A DNA stretch of 64,000 nt from Sporosarcina sp. ACRSM. Its GTDB lineage: Bacteria > Bacillota > Bacilli > Bacillales_A > Planococcaceae. Below the pieces are notes generated by a model. It had not been told where the DNA came from. It ran no database searches and saw nothing but the letters and a program-made list of their open reading frames with translations. The stretch is taken from contig NZ_JAKRNU010000010.1 of the NCBI RefSeq assembly GCF_022346545.1, positions 110,156 through 174,155 on the forward strand, written 5' to 3'. Positions 41,083-51,516 of the stretch are shown here, one piece after another; positions within the stretch are counted from its first letter, which is position 1; the number at the start of each line of letters is the position of its first letter. The position numbers and the translations under genes were made by a program.

Positions 41083-42285
41083 TTAGTCTTCCTCGTCTGA
41101 GCTGAATAGGTACGTCCGATGATGGAATTTCATGCTGAATACGAGTCCGATGGCAAGCATATTCCCCATGAGAGAACTGCCTCCGTAGCTGATGAAAGGC
41201 AGTGGAATTCCAGTGATCGGCAAGAGTTGTATGGTCATCCCGATATTTTCAAAGACGTGGAACGTGATCATTGCGATGATTCCTGCACAAATATACGTAC
41301 TGAACGGATCTTTCAATTCCAGCGTGATTTTCGTCAAATGGTAAATTAGAAAGAAATACATACAAATAACAATACTTGCGCCGATGAAGCCCCAGTCTTC
41401 AGAGATCGTCGTAAAGATAAAGTCAGTATGGCTTTCCGCTACATACACTTCACGTCCTTGGTATCCTTTACCGAATGTTTGGCCGGAACCGATCGCATTG
41501 AGTGACGTGATCAGATGCCGCCCCTCATCGGACGAATACGTATACGGATCGAGCCAAGAGTAGATCCTTGCCGCTTGATAAGGCGAAAAGCCGAGTTTAT
41601 CCTGCAGGAATTGCTGGGCGTATAACGCCATCCACAGTAAGGTGACTCCGATAGTTGCGGTTCCTGCAAAAATCGGGACAATGATGCGCCATGTAATCCC
41701 TGCCACGACGATCAATGCTGCTGTGATCGCCATGAAAACGAGTCCTGTCCCAAGGTCTGGCTGTAGCATGATGAACAACAAAGGGATGAATAGTACACCC
41801 ATCATTTTCCCGAGCAATAAAAAATCCGTTTTCAATGTTTTTTCGATGAATTTTTCATGATGTTTGGTAATCATCCGCGCCATACCGATGATGAAGAATG
41901 TTTTCATGAACTCTGCCGGCTGAATGCTACCGAGTCCAGGGATATGGAACCAGCTTTTGGCACCATTTCTTTTTGCGACTAGCGCTAGACTATCGGGAAG
42001 AATATACAACATGGCTAGTAGGAAAATTCCGCCGCCGTAAATGATCCAAGCGGCTTTTTTATATTGGTCGGGTTCTAAGTACATCGTAATGGCAATGATG
42101 ATTGCGCCCACGATATACCACTGGATTTGGGATGGAACGAAGTTGATGGGCATTCCGAACATGTCTTTGTATTGGCCGGTCGTCTGTGCCGATGCAATTG
42201 CAAACAGGCTGATCAGACAAAATAGCAACAACATGAAAGCAAGTGTCCAATCGAAGCGTTCCTTTTGCTTATTATCTATTTTCAT
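41083..42285 (-). CDS. rodA: FtsW/RodA/SpoVE-family glycosyltransferase, paralogue 2
   Basis: The 400-residue SEDS protein has ten membrane helices. Landmarks are SIQPAEFMKTFFI, LQPDLGTGLVFMAI (with the catalytic-type aspartate), AIGSGQTFGKGYQG and the C-terminal ITGIPLPFISYGGSSL. SEDS proteins polymerise lipid II into glycan strands together with a class B PBP. The HTDFIF segment and tail fit the RodA branch for cell elongation. GGTGA upstream of ATG 42285 is the ribosome binding site. A second, closely similar gene lies 71 nt upstream in the same direction. Confidence 0.9.
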   Translation of the reverse strand: MKIDNKQKERFDWTLAFMLLLFCLISLFAIASAQTTGQYKDMFGMPINFVPSQIQWYIVGAIIIAITMYLEPDQYKKAAWIIYGGGIFLLAMLYILPDSLALVAKRNGAKSWFHIPGLGSIQPAEFMKTFFIIGMARMITKHHEKFIEKTLKTDFLLLGKMMGVLFIPLLFIMLQPDLGTGLVFMAITAALIVVAGITWRIIVPIFAGTATIGVTLLWMALYAQQFLQDKLGFSPYQAARIYSWLDPYTYSSDEGRHLITSLNAIGSGQTFGKGYQGREVYVAESHTDFIFTTISEDWGFIGASIVICMYFFLIYHLTKITLELKDPFSTYICAGIIAMITFHVFENIGMTIQLLPITGIPLPFISYGGSSLMGNMLAIGLVFSMKFHHRTYLFSSDEED

Positions 42286-42356
42286 TTATAGTCACCTTTG
42301 TTCCAGAATAAATAAGGTTGAGGGGCATTATCCTCATCCATTAAAGGATTGCAGAA

Positions 42357-43556
42357 TCATAGATCGTTGTCCTCATCGGCCTCGAACAAATAGGTCCGAT
42401 GATGAAATCTCATGCTGAACACCAGTCCGATCGCAAGCATATTACTGAAGAGAGAACTGCCTCCGTAACTGACGAAAGGGAGGGGAATCCCTGTGATTGG
42501 AAGCAATTGGATTGTCATGCCGATATTTTCAAAGACATGGAATGTCAGCATGGCAATAATCCCTGTACATACATAGATGCTGAATGGATCCTTCAGTTCC
42601 AGTGCCACTTTCGTCAAATGATAAATCAGGATGAAAAATAAGGTGATGACGATGCTTGCACCTAGAAAGCCGTACTCTTCCCCAATCACACTGAAGATAA
42701 AGTCTGTGTGATTTTCAGGTATATAGACTTCGCGGCTTTGAAAACCTTTTCCAGCCATCCCTCCTGAACCGATTGCCGTCATAGACGTCAGAAGGTTATA
42801 TCCTTCGTCTGAAGGATAGGAATGTGGATCAAGCCACGAGTAGACCCTTTTAAACTGGTAACGGGAAAAACCGAGTTTCTCTTCCATGAAATCTTGTGCA
42901 TAGAGAGCCATCGATAATAATGTTGCACCGAGTGCAGCCGCCCCTGTAAAAAGGGGAAGCAGTATTTTCCATGAAATGCCGGCTACCACGATGATTGCAG
43001 CGGTAATCGCAATGAAAACTAGCGCAGTTCCGAGATCTGGTTGTTTGACGATGAAAGCAAGTGGAACGAAAAGAACAAGCATTATTTTCCCAAGAAGGAT
43101 AAAATCCGTCTTTATCGATCGGTTGAAGAACCTCTCATTATGTTTGCTTACCATTCGTGCCATGCCTAAGATGAAAAAAGTCTTAATGAACTCGGAAGGT
43201 TGAATTCGACCGATCACAGGTAAGTTAAGCCATCTTTTGGCACCTAGGCGGATTTCAGCGATTTGTCCCTGGCCGCCGGGCGCGATCATCAGAAAGAAAA
43301 GGAGTAGAATCCCAAAACCATACAAAATCCAAGCCATCTTTTTATAGTGTTCTGGTTCAAAGTACATGGTCATCGCAATAATGAAGGCTCCGATGATATA
43401 CCATCTGATCTGAAGCGGAACGAAGTTGATCGGATATTGGCCGGATGTTTGTGCAGAGGCGATTGCAAATAAGCTAACGATGCAAAAGAGCAATAATATA
43501 AAGGCTAGCGTCCAATCGAATCGGTCGGCAGGCCTATTTGTCAATTTCACTTTCAT
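42357..43556 (-). CDS. rodA: FtsW/RodA/SpoVE-family glycosyltransferase, paralogue 1
   Basis: The 399-residue SEDS protein is strongly similar to its downstream neighbour throughout (SPYQAARIYSWLDPYTYSSDEG there corresponds to RYQFKRVYSWLDPHSYPSDEG here). It has the same RIQPSEFIKTFFI, KQPDLGTALVFIA and ITGIPLPFVSYGGSSL motifs. Tandem duplication is evident. The first ATG lies almost on the AGGTGA site; the GTG two codons later (43550) has 6-nt spacing and may be the true start. It is divergent from ddl, placing three cell-wall genes together. Confidence 0.9.
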   Translation of the reverse strand: MKVKLTNRPADRFDWTLAFILLLFCIVSLFAIASAQTSGQYPINFVPLQIRWYIIGAFIIAMTMYFEPEHYKKMAWILYGFGILLLFFLMIAPGGQGQIAEIRLGAKRWLNLPVIGRIQPSEFIKTFFILGMARMVSKHNERFFNRSIKTDFILLGKIMLVLFVPLAFIVKQPDLGTALVFIAITAAIIVVAGISWKILLPLFTGAAALGATLLSMALYAQDFMEEKLGFSRYQFKRVYSWLDPHSYPSDEGYNLLTSMTAIGSGGMAGKGFQSREVYIPENHTDFIFSVIGEEYGFLGASIVITLFFILIYHLTKVALELKDPFSIYVCTGIIAMLTFHVFENIGMTIQLLPITGIPLPFVSYGGSSLFSNMLAIGLVFSMRFHHRTYLFEADEDNDL

Positions 43557-43717
43557 TCACCTATGTTTCATATAATACAATCACTATCAGTATAACGCAT
43601 AGAAGTTATAGTTGCATATCCTTCTATTGGACGCATTGTGAACTGTGAGGTTGCCCTTGAAAAGTTGTGCGTGCTAAACTGAGGTATCGAAAACTTATGG
43701 ATCGTGAGGGAGAAAAA

Positions 43718-44782
43718 ATGAGAAAAAAACTTGCTTTGGTATACGGGGGGAAATCCGCGGAGCATGAAGTTTCCTTGTCGACTGCACGCGCAGTGACACA
43801 AGCGGTGGACTTCGGGAAATATGAAGTGATTCCGGTATACATCACGTATGAAGGAGAATGGCGGAAAGGCAAGCCGCTTGAACATCCCGCAAAAACGATC
43901 GAGGAATTACGCTTAGCTGGAGACGGTACGAGTCAGCCGGATAGTATGCATGGTTTTTTGAACGGCGAGACCCCTGATATCGTATTTCCGTTACTACACG
44001 GCACGAACGGGGAGGACGGTACCGTTCAAGGATTATTTGAAGTGATGAATGTTCCTTATGTCGGAAACGGTGTACTCGCTTCGTCTGCAGGGATGGATAA
44101 AGTGGTCATGAAGCAATTGTTTGCACAAGCTGGATTGAAACAAGTGCCGTATGTGCATTTTATCCGGACTGCATGGGAACGTGAAAAAGTGCAACTTGTG
44201 GAGAAGATGGAGCAGGAGCTCGGCTGGCCGATGTTCGTGAAACCTGCCAATCTTGGATCGAGTGTAGGGATCAGTCAAGCAACGGATCGGGAAAGCTTAA
44301 TCGAAGCGGTAGAACTGGCATTGAAGTTTGACAGGAAAATCATTGTAGAACAAGGCGTGACGGCACGGGAAATTGAATTGGGCGTTCTCGGAAATGATGA
44401 GCCGAAATGTTCGGTCTCAGGTGAAATTAAACCTGTCGCTGCATTTTATGATTATGAAGCAAAGTATAAAGACGGCAATACGGCTCTGGTTATTCCAGCA
44501 GAGGTGACGGATGAAGTGACGGAAAAGATGGAAGACGCAGCAATCCGCGCATTCAAAGTGCTCGATTGTTCAGGACTGGTCCGTGCAGACTTTTTTGTGA
44601 CCGCCGACAATGAAGTATTGATCAACGAAGTGAATACGATGCCGGGCTTTACGCCGGTGAGCATGTTTCCGCTTCTTTGGCAGAAGACAGGTGTGACGTA
44701 TCCTCAGTTGATCGATCAATTGATTGAGTTGGCGATGGAGCGTCATACGGAAAAACAACGTTTACAATATACAATGGATTGA
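43718..44782 (+). CDS. ddl: D-alanine-D-alanine ligase
   Basis: The 354-residue ATP-grasp enzyme joins two D-alanines for the peptidoglycan stem peptide. It shows the N-terminal [15 protein letters not shown], the [11 protein letters not shown] loop and C-terminal [18 protein letters not shown] 43718 is used because GAGGG lies just upstream; a longer frame from 43667 lacks a site. It begins the ddl-murF-esterase run and is next to alr-containing cell-wall genes 10 kb further on. Confidence 0.95.
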   Translation: MRKKLALVYGGKSAEHEVSLSTARAVTQAVDFGKYEVIPVYITYEGEWRKGKPLEHPAKTIEELRLAGDGTSQPDSMHGFLNGETPDIVFPLLHGTNGEDGTVQGLFEVMNVPYVGNGVLASSAGMDKVVMKQLFAQAGLKQVPYVHFIRTAWEREKVQLVEKMEQELGWPMFVKPANLGSSVGISQATDRESLIEAVELALKFDRKIIVEQGVTAREIELGVLGNDEPKCSVSGEIKPVAAFYDYEAKYKDGNTALVIPAEVTDEVTEKMEDAAIRAFKVLDCSGLVRADFFVTADNEVLINEVNTMPGFTPVSMFPLLWQKTGVTYPQLIDQLIELAMERHTEKQRLQYTMD

Positions 44783-44794
44783 GAGTGGTTTGAA

Positions 44795-46180
44795 GTGAAG
44801 CGGAAGTTAACGAAAATCGCCGGGTGGCTACAAGCAAAAGGGCAGCGAATGGAAGATGTGACGGTGACGGGCGTGTCGATCGATTCCCGTACAGTGAAGG
44901 ATGGCGACTTGTTCATCCCGTTTCGAGGTGAGCAAGTGAACGGACATCAGTATGTGGAACGTGCGATTGCCAATGGTGCAGTCGCATCCCTTTGGCTGGC
45001 AGATGAGCCGAACCCACCTGCTGATGTGCCGCTTCTTTTTGTAGAAGATTCCGAGTTGGCTCTCCAGTCGATGGCGCGTGCCTATCGGGACGAATTGCAA
45101 TGTAAAATTATCGGGATTACCGGATCTAACGGGAAGACATCAACGAAGGATTTGGTAGCTAGTGTCCTTGGTCCTTCTTTCAACGTGCGGAAAACGGAAG
45201 GGAACTTTAATAATGAACTCGGCTTGCCGCTAACAGTATTGTCGCTTGAAGAAGAGACGGAGTTTGCTGTGCTGGAAATGGGCATGAGCGGTTTTGGCGA
45301 AATCTCCTTTTTATCCGAATTAGCAAAACCGCATTACGTTGTCATCACGAATATCGGGGAAGCCCATATGCAAGACCTCGGATCACGCGAAGGGATCGCC
45401 AAAGCGAAGTTTGAAATTATCGACGGCTTGCAGCAAGGCGGAAAATTGTACTACGACGGGGACGAACCATTGCTCCGTGCACTTGTGGAGCAAAAGCCCG
45501 GTTTGCAGGCAATCGCATTCGGTTATGGCAAAGGGAATGACCTCGTGCTGGAAGCGATCGAAACAGGCGATGAAGGAAGCCGTTTCACAGTGACCGGCTT
45601 GCTGACAGGGGACTATTCAATCCCGGTATACGGGACACACCAAGTGAAAAATGCGCTCGTCGCCCTATTGTTGGCAAAGGAAGTTGCCATTTCGGAAGAG
45701 TCGATTTGTTCAGCTCTTCGCGGCGCGAGGTTGACGGATATGCGCATGCAACCGGTTGTGGCAGCAAATGGTTCGTTATTTATCAATGATGCCTACAACG
45801 CGGCACCGACTTCGATGCGTGCGGCGCTCGATTTCATAGACCATACACAATTGCGCAAGGAAAAATGGCTTGTCCTCGGCGATATGCTTGAGCTCGGAGA
45901 AGACGAACAGCGGTACCATGTGGAGCTGGCTGAGCGAATTTTGCCGATGGACTTGAAGGGGATCCTCCTCTATGGCTCCCGCATGAAATGGCTGTATGAT
46001 GAGCTGCAGAAACGAGGAACGGTTGCCTGTCTGGTTTGGTCGGAGAACGACTATAGCCCGCTTGTAAAAGAGTTGCACACATATGCAGGCGAAGATTCAA
46101 TTGTCTTGTTAAAAGGTTCCAGAGGGATGGCGCTTGAGCATGTGTTGCATGCATTCACAGGCGAGGATGATAAAGGATGA
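44795..46180 (+). CDS. murF: UDP-MurNAc-tripeptide:D-alanyl-D-alanine ligase
   Basis: The 461-residue Mur ligase adds D-Ala-D-Ala, the product of the preceding gene, to UDP-MurNAc-tripeptide. The ATP loop is IGITGSNGKTSTKD (about 104-117), followed by TEGNFNNELGLPLTVL and NDAYNAAPTSMRAAL. The GTG start is 12 nt after ddl ends. Its stop overlaps the next gene's ATG. Confidence 0.95.
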   Translation: MKRKLTKIAGWLQAKGQRMEDVTVTGVSIDSRTVKDGDLFIPFRGEQVNGHQYVERAIANGAVASLWLADEPNPPADVPLLFVEDSELALQSMARAYRDELQCKIIGITGSNGKTSTKDLVASVLGPSFNVRKTEGNFNNELGLPLTVLSLEEETEFAVLEMGMSGFGEISFLSELAKPHYVVITNIGEAHMQDLGSREGIAKAKFEIIDGLQQGGKLYYDGDEPLLRALVEQKPGLQAIAFGYGKGNDLVLEAIETGDEGSRFTVTGLLTGDYSIPVYGTHQVKNALVALLLAKEVAISEESICSALRGARLTDMRMQPVVAANGSLFINDAYNAAPTSMRAALDFIDHTQLRKEKWLVLGDMLELGEDEQRYHVELAERILPMDLKGILLYGSRMKWLYDELQKRGTVACLVWSENDYSPLVKELHTYAGEDSIVLLKGSRGMALEHVLHAFTGEDDKG

Positions 46181-46869
46181 AAACCGGTGTGCTGTTCATC
46201 CACGGATTTACAGGCGGTCCATTCGAAGTACGCCCGCTTGTCAATTATGTAAGGAGTAAAACGGATTGGTTGGTTTCCGTTCCGACGCTTCCAGGTCATG
46301 GTGTGAAGCTGGAGCTTCGCAAAGCTTCAGCGAACACATGGCTGATGGAGGCAGAACTTGCTATTCGAAAGCTGGCACAACAAGTCGACCGCGTCATCGT
46401 GGTCGGCTTTTCGATGGGCGGACTGATTGCGATGTACCTTGCATTACGCTATAAAGTCGATAAGCTCGTCCTGTTAAGTGCAGCTGCTAAGTACATTAGC
46501 CCCCGCATTCTTTTGCGGGATCTTGGCATCCTATGGACCGGATCAATCCAGAAAAAGTATCCTCCGAATACGTTTTATCATTTGTATGATTATAAATTGA
46601 CCCATACGCCATTCCGCGCCACGCTTGAATTTTTGCGCATCGTCAAAACCGTAGAACCCTATTATGAACGGATTCAAGCGCCCGTATGTATTGTCCAAGG
46701 AATGAAGGACGGCATCGTGCCATTTTCCGCAGCCGAATATCTTTACAAAAAGCTCGGTTCCGAAAAAAAGGTATTCATAAAATCACCATTTGGGAAGCAT
46801 CATATTTGTTATAGCGACGATTGTGACAATTGGTTCGATGAAGTGTTAGCGTTTATGCAAGAAAACTGA
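46177..46869 (+). CDS. Alpha/beta hydrolase (carboxylesterase-like)
   Basis: The 230-residue protein has the alpha/beta-hydrolase fold with the oxyanion-region motif LFIHGFTGGP, the nucleophile elbow GFSMGG (S about 78), an aspartate in QGMKDGIVP and histidine in FGKHHICY. It resembles Est30/YvaK-type monoacylglycerol or short-chain carboxylesterases. It is translationally coupled to murF by ATGA, an arrangement I recall as frequent in Planococcaceae. The physiological substrate is unknown. Confidence 0.87.
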   Translation: MKTGVLFIHGFTGGPFEVRPLVNYVRSKTDWLVSVPTLPGHGVKLELRKASANTWLMEAELAIRKLAQQVDRVIVVGFSMGGLIAMYLALRYKVDKLVLLSAAAKYISPRILLRDLGILWTGSIQKKYPPNTFYHLYDYKLTHTPFRATLEFLRIVKTVEPYYERIQAPVCIVQGMKDGIVPFSAAEYLYKKLGSEKKVFIKSPFGKHHICYSDDCDNWFDEVLAFMQEN

Positions 46870-47190
46870 TTATTACTACTTAAGCGGATTGATTGCAGAC
46901 TTATTCTGGGCATGGTACACTGTGATGAGCATTGGATACATTTACACGGGAACTCTTCAATTATTGAAGGGTACTTTTTTTTGAATCTACCGGTTTGATC
47001 ATCTGATTTGATCCGTTGACCGAACCGCTCGGCAAAGACCGGGCTTTCCTTTTCAACCATAACCTCTACTTTTAGAGAATGCAAAATATCGGAAACGTTC
47101 CCTCATTTACACAACAGGCTCGAATTTGCCGCGCCTTCATTTGCAAATGTAACCAATTGTCAAATGAAAAAACAAAGGAGATTGAACAGT
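46870..47190 (+). other. Gap between esterase gene and cshA, with terminator and cshA leader
   Basis: An ACTCTTCAAT/ATTGAAGGGT hairpin followed by a T run at 46950-46982 ends the ddl-murF-esterase unit. The remaining 200 bp form the untranslated leader of the helicase gene and contain a CATTTGCAAATG palindrome near 47130-47150 but no gene. Confidence 0.65.
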
Positions 47191-48681
47191 TTGACTAATT
47201 TTTCAGAATTGAATATCAGTGAATCAACACAGCGTTCTTTAAGCCGTATGGGGTTTGAGGAAGCGACACCTATCCAGGAAGGTACGGTTAGGTTTGGAAT
47301 GGAAGGCCGTGATATTATCGGTCAAGCGCAGACGGGTACAGGGAAAACGGCGGCGTTCGGTATTCCGATCATCGAAAAAATCGACACAAAAAATCCAGCG
47401 GTTCAAGCGCTGATCATTGCACCGACGCGCGAATTGGCAATCCAAGTTTCAGAAGAGATTTACCGTATCGGTTATGATAAACGCGCACGTATCCTTTCCG
47501 TTTATGGCGGACAGGAAATCGGACGTCAGATCCGCGCATTGCGTAACAACCCGCAAATTGTTGTCGGAACACCGGGACGTATTCTTGACCATATTAAACG
47601 CAGAACACTGAAATTGGATGGCGTACAGACACTTGTTCTGGACGAAGCAGATGAAATGTTGAACATGGGCTTCATCGAAGACATCAACACAATCATGGCA
47701 AGCGTTCCAGCAGAGCGTCAAACACTTCTATTTTCAGCGACAATGCCTGGACCAATCCGTAAAATCGCGGAAACGTTCATGCAAAATCCAGAAATCGTTA
47801 AAATTAAGTCAAAAGAAATGACTGTTGAAAATATTGACCAGTATTTCATCAAAGCGCATGAGCGCGAGAAATTCGATATCCTTTCACGCATTTTGAATGT
47901 GCACCAGCCTGAACTAGCAATCGTATTCGGTCGTACAAAACGCCGGGTCGACGAACTTTCCCATGCACTCAGCATCCGCGGATACATTGCAGAAGGAATC
48001 CATGGTGACTTGACACAAGCGAAACGGATGTCCGTACTTCGCCAGTTCAAGGAAAATAAAATCGATATTCTTGTTGCAACAGACGTTGCTGCACGTGGAC
48101 TCGATATTTCAGGTGTCACACATGTGTATAACTTCGATATTCCGCAAGATCCTGAAAGCTATGTTCACCGTATCGGTCGAACTGGTCGTGCTGGAAAAAG
48201 CGGTATGGCAGTTACATTTGTCACACCACGTGAGATGGGATACTTGCGCATTGTTGAAGAAACAACGAAAAAGCGCATGACACCGATGAATCCACCATCT
48301 TCGGATGAAGCATTGCTAGGTCAGCAACGCTTAGCAGTTGAACAGCTTGTGGAAATCATGGGCAAAAACGAATTGAGCGATTACAAACAGTTTGCAAGTG
48401 AATTGCTTGAAAAATATGAGGCGACGGACTTGGTGGCGGCAGCCATCCGTTCATTGACACATGAGCCAGATGATACACCAGTCACGATTACGGAAGAGCG
48501 TCCATTGCCGGCACGCAGAAGTTCTTCACGTAGCGGTGGCGGCTACAAAGGAAACCGTAGCGGCGGTCGCTCCTACGGAGGCGGACGTGGCCACGGAGGC
48601 GGCGGATCACGCCGCAGCGGTGGACGTGACGGTTCAAGAAGAGATGGCGGTCGTTCACGCTATAGCAGATCAGAAAAATAA
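47191..48681 (+). CDS. cshA: DEAD-box RNA helicase CshA
   Basis: The 496-residue helicase has all core motifs: the Q-motif [39 protein letters not shown] and [10 protein letters not shown]. The C-terminal 50 residues are an Arg-Gly-Ser-rich RNA-binding tail. CshA unwinds RNA in cold adaptation, ribosome assembly and the degradosome. TTG 47191 is used: AAAGGAG lies 10 nt upstream, the resulting N-terminus fits the family, and the earlier ATG 47164 has no site. Position before ydbS matches B. subtilis ydbR. Confidence 0.94.
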   Translation: MTNFSELNISESTQRSLSRMGFEEATPIQEGTVRFGMEGRDIIGQAQTGTGKTAAFGIPIIEKIDTKNPAVQALIIAPTRELAIQVSEEIYRIGYDKRARILSVYGGQEIGRQIRALRNNPQIVVGTPGRILDHIKRRTLKLDGVQTLVLDEADEMLNMGFIEDINTIMASVPAERQTLLFSATMPGPIRKIAETFMQNPEIVKIKSKEMTVENIDQYFIKAHEREKFDILSRILNVHQPELAIVFGRTKRRVDELSHALSIRGYIAEGIHGDLTQAKRMSVLRQFKENKIDILVATDVAARGLDISGVTHVYNFDIPQDPESYVHRIGRTGRAGKSGMAVTFVTPREMGYLRIVEETTKKRMTPMNPPSSDEALLGQQRLAVEQLVEIMGKNELSDYKQFASELLEKYEATDLVAAAIRSLTHEPDDTPVTITEERPLPARRSSSRSGGGYKGNRSGGRSYGGGRGHGGGGSRRSGGRDGSRRDGGRSRYSRSEK

Positions 48682-48688
48682 GCATTAC

Positions 48689-48721
48689 AAAAAAGTCGGG
48701 TGATGGTGCCCGACTTTTTTC
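48689..48721 (+). terminator. cshA terminator
   Basis: AAAAAAGTCGGG and CCCGACTTTTTT arms, 8-nt loop. Confidence 0.93.
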
Positions 48722-48793
48722 TTTGTCCAAAAAAGTTGAAACATTTCTTTAGCTGAATCGTATAGAATAGAGGAAATGGAAAGAGGTGTTTGG

Positions 48794-49273
48794 ATGAGAG
48801 CGGAACCATTGAACCGGATATCGGAAAAAGGACTGAAGGTTTGGAGATTATATGGAAGTATACAAACGGCTGTCATTCTGTTGTTAGCGATAGGCGCTGG
48901 TGTGTTGACTTATATTTTTGATTGGCCTTGGTGGATTTATGCGATTGCTTCGGCAGTTGTCATTTTATTTGCGTATTTTTTCATTTATTTATTTCCAAAA
49001 GTGAGATGGATGCGCTGGCGTTATGAAGTGCGCGAATCGGAAATCGAATTGCAACATGGACTGTTTATCGTGACACGGACATTGATTCCGATGGTGCGTG
49101 TCCAACATGTTGATACGGCGCAAGGTCCGATCCTTCGCAAATATGATCTTTCTGAAATCACCATTTCAACCGCTGCAACGACACATACGATCCCAGCACT
49201 CGTATCGGAGGAAGCGGATAATATGAGAAGTCGCATTTCGGTACTTGCAAGGGTGGCGGAAGATGATGTCTAA
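48794..49273 (+). CDS. ydbS: PH domain membrane protein YdbS
   Basis: The 159-residue protein has two membrane helices (about 22-65) and a bacterial PH domain (DUF304/bPH2) with LQHGLFIVTRTLIPMVRVQHVDTAQGPILRKYDLSEITI. It pairs with the following ydbT, as in B. subtilis, where this pair is reported to confer resistance to a competing strain's amylocyclicin. ATG 48794 is chosen since GAGGTG lies 5 nt upstream. Overlaps ydbT by 11 nt. Confidence 0.9.
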   Translation: MRAEPLNRISEKGLKVWRLYGSIQTAVILLLAIGAGVLTYIFDWPWWIYAIASAVVILFAYFFIYLFPKVRWMRWRYEVRESEIELQHGLFIVTRTLIPMVRVQHVDTAQGPILRKYDLSEITISTAATTHTIPALVSEEADNMRSRISVLARVAEDDV

Positions 49274-50762
49274 GACGCGTTATCAATTGCATTGGATCAC
49301 CGCATTGATCGAAGTGCTGAAAACAGCGAAGGAAGCGATTATCCCACTAGTCGTTCTTCTATTTGCGAACGGATTCAATGATACAGGGAAATGGTATTTG
49401 GATTATTTGACATTTATGATTTTTGGTATTTTGATGATCGTACTTTTCATCTCAGGCATCATTAAGTGGAGACGTTTTGAATACTGGTTTGAAGAAGATG
49501 AGCTTCGGATTGAATATGGCTTGTTCGTGAAAAAGAAACGTTACATACCATTCGATCGAATCCAAAGCCTTGATTATACGGAAGGCATTTTACATCGTCC
49601 TTTCAAGCTTGTGAAAGTGAAAGTGGAAACAGCGGGCGGTTCCACTTCCAAGAAAGCGGAGGCGGAACTGACTGCCATTACAAAAGAAGCTGCAAATCGG
49701 ATCGAATATGAATTGGCTGAAGCGAAAAATAGAAAAAAAGCTGTGTCGTCTGAGGAAGGGGCTTTCGACGTTGAAGGTGTGATGGAGGAAGAGTCACAGG
49801 CAAAACCGGTTTTTAAAATGACGCCGAAAGACTTGATCCTATTAGCGACAACTTCGGGAGGGATCGGCATCATCCTTTCGGGGGCAGGGGTTTTCTTATC
49901 ACAATTTGCGGAGCTGATTCCGTTTGAGTGGATGTATGAAGAAGTATCATCCTTCATCCGATTCGGGGTATTGCTCATTGCGATATTCGTCTTTCTCGGA
50001 TTCGTCCTCGTATGGGGACTGTCGGTTGCGATGACGTTCCTCTCTTATTATGGCTTCGCCGTCTCGTTAGTCGAACAAGATATTATTATTACACGCGGCC
50101 TGCTTGAAAAGAAACGGATGACCGTACCGCTGAACCGGGTGCAAAGTGTACGTATTATCGAAAATCCGTTCAGGCAATTGTTCGGCTATGCAACTGTGGC
50201 CATCGACAGTGCAGGGAGTGGAGGTGCTGAAGGGGCGAAAATTATTCTTTTTCCGCTTGTGAAAAAGAAACGCATCGACGCTCCGTTGAAAGAGATATTT
50301 CCAGAGCTGATTTTAGATAAGCCTACCAACAAGCTCCCGTCACGAGGCAAACATTTCTTCTATCGGATCGATTTCCTTTGGATGACTCCAGCGATCGGGG
50401 CTTTGATTTACTTTTTCTTCCCATACGGTCTGTTTTCTTTATTGATCATCCCGTTCATCATCCTTTTTGGGTTGTGGCAACATCGCTCCGCCGCATTCGA
50501 TTTGAGTGGGAACCAATTGACAATGCGTTTTAGGGGGTTCAGTTTGCAAACCGCTTACTTGACGAAAAAAAGAATTCAATCGATGAAGATGAAACGGAAT
50601 TATTTCCAAAAACGAAAAAAAGTTGCAACAATAGCTGCCAGTGTTAAATCCGGGATGGGGGTATTTGAAGCGCAGATTCCCCATATGGATGAAATGGAAG
50701 CTGAAAAGATTTTGACATGGTATGGGAAAAATGTGAACGACAGTACATTTGAGGACATTTAA
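49263..50762 (+). CDS. ydbT: Multi-PH-domain membrane protein YdbT
   Basis: The 499-residue protein alternates membrane helices with three bacterial PH (DUF304) domains: IEYGLFVKKKRYIPFDRIQSLDYTEGILHRPF, ITRGLLEKKRMTVPLNRVQSVRIIENPFRQLFGYATVAI, and a weaker third near the C-terminus (MRFRGFSLQTAYLTKKRIQSMKMKRNYFQKRKKVATIAASV). It probably forms a membrane complex with YdbS. Start at ATG 49263 or the adjacent ATG 49266. Confidence 0.9.
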   Translation: MMSKTRYQLHWITALIEVLKTAKEAIIPLVVLLFANGFNDTGKWYLDYLTFMIFGILMIVLFISGIIKWRRFEYWFEEDELRIEYGLFVKKKRYIPFDRIQSLDYTEGILHRPFKLVKVKVETAGGSTSKKAEAELTAITKEAANRIEYELAEAKNRKKAVSSEEGAFDVEGVMEEESQAKPVFKMTPKDLILLATTSGGIGIILSGAGVFLSQFAELIPFEWMYEEVSSFIRFGVLLIAIFVFLGFVLVWGLSVAMTFLSYYGFAVSLVEQDIIITRGLLEKKRMTVPLNRVQSVRIIENPFRQLFGYATVAIDSAGSGGAEGAKIILFPLVKKKRIDAPLKEIFPELILDKPTNKLPSRGKHFFYRIDFLWMTPAIGALIYFFFPYGLFSLLIIPFIILFGLWQHRSAAFDLSGNQLTMRFRGFSLQTAYLTKKRIQSMKMKRNYFQKRKKVATIAASVKSGMGVFEAQIPHMDEMEAEKILTWYGKNVNDSTFEDI

Positions 50763-50763
50763 A

Positions 50764-50800
50764 AGGACAGAGGGGATTCTCCCTTCTGTCCTATCCTTTT
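50764..50800. terminator. Terminator between ydbT and the rhomboid gene
   Basis: GGACAGAGGGG and CTCCCTTCTGTCC arms, followed by TATCCTTTTT, between convergent genes. Confidence 0.8.
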
Positions 50801-51418
50801 TCATTTAGTACCTTTTGGTTTACGCCAACTGACAATCCGCTTCGGATGGAAATAGCTAAGTCCAATCAGAAATCCGACAATCATTCCGACGATGTGTGCA
50901 GTCGTGTTAATGTTCGGTTGTAAGTAGGTCATAATGATGCTGACAATGATGATCGGGACGATGATTTGTCTGAGCTGGGGCAGGATATGTTTTGTGTAAT
51001 AAACAAGCGCACCGAATGCCCCTAGAATCCCGAAAATGGCTCCACTTGCGCCGACGCTCGCATATTCAGGTCCGCGTAGGAAAAACGTCGCGATGTTGCC
51101 GAAAATCCCGGCGAGCAAATAAATGGTGAGAAAGCGCGCTTTACCTGCAATTTTCTCAAGCTCTGGCCCGAAGAGGAATAAGGAGAACATATTGAACAGT
51201 AAATGCATGATCCCAGCATGTAAAAACATCGGCGTGAACAACCGCCACCATTCCCCATTCGATATCAAGTAGTTGATGCCCATACCGGCAAAATAGATTT
51301 GATTTCCGATGAAGGGGATGTAGGTCAATACAAAGATGAGAATATTCAACGCTAGGAAAAATGTGACAACTGGGTAAAGACGGATATATTGCGAAAAGTT
51401 TTCTGTGCGGCTAAACAT
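50801..51418 (-). CDS. Rhomboid intramembrane serine protease
   Basis: The 205-residue protein has six membrane helices, with the rhomboid loop motif WWRLFTPMFLHAGIMHLLFNM, the catalytic serine in GASGAIFG and the histidine in TTAHIVGM. It cleaves membrane proteins within the bilayer. The position corresponds to ydcA in the B. subtilis order. GAGGTG precedes ATG 51418. It is the only leftward gene in this block. Confidence 0.93.
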   Translation of the reverse strand: MFSRTENFSQYIRLYPVVTFFLALNILIFVLTYIPFIGNQIYFAGMGINYLISNGEWWRLFTPMFLHAGIMHLLFNMFSLFLFGPELEKIAGKARFLTIYLLAGIFGNIATFFLRGPEYASVGASGAIFGILGAFGALVYYTKHILPQLRQIIVPIIIVSIIMTYLQPNINTTAHIVGMIVGFLIGLSYFHPKRIVSWRKPKGTK

Positions 51419-51516
51419 TTTTTCACCTCAATCTGTTAAGCCCATTATACATTTTTTTTCGTGGCTAAGGAAACTATAAAATCGGAACTGTGGATAGGTT
51501 ATAACAGGGATAGTTT

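Noticed and set aside
47164..47190. ATG 47164 as the cshA start
   Set aside because: No ribosome binding site precedes it, whereas AAAGGAG fits TTG 47191 and the resulting N-terminus matches CshA.
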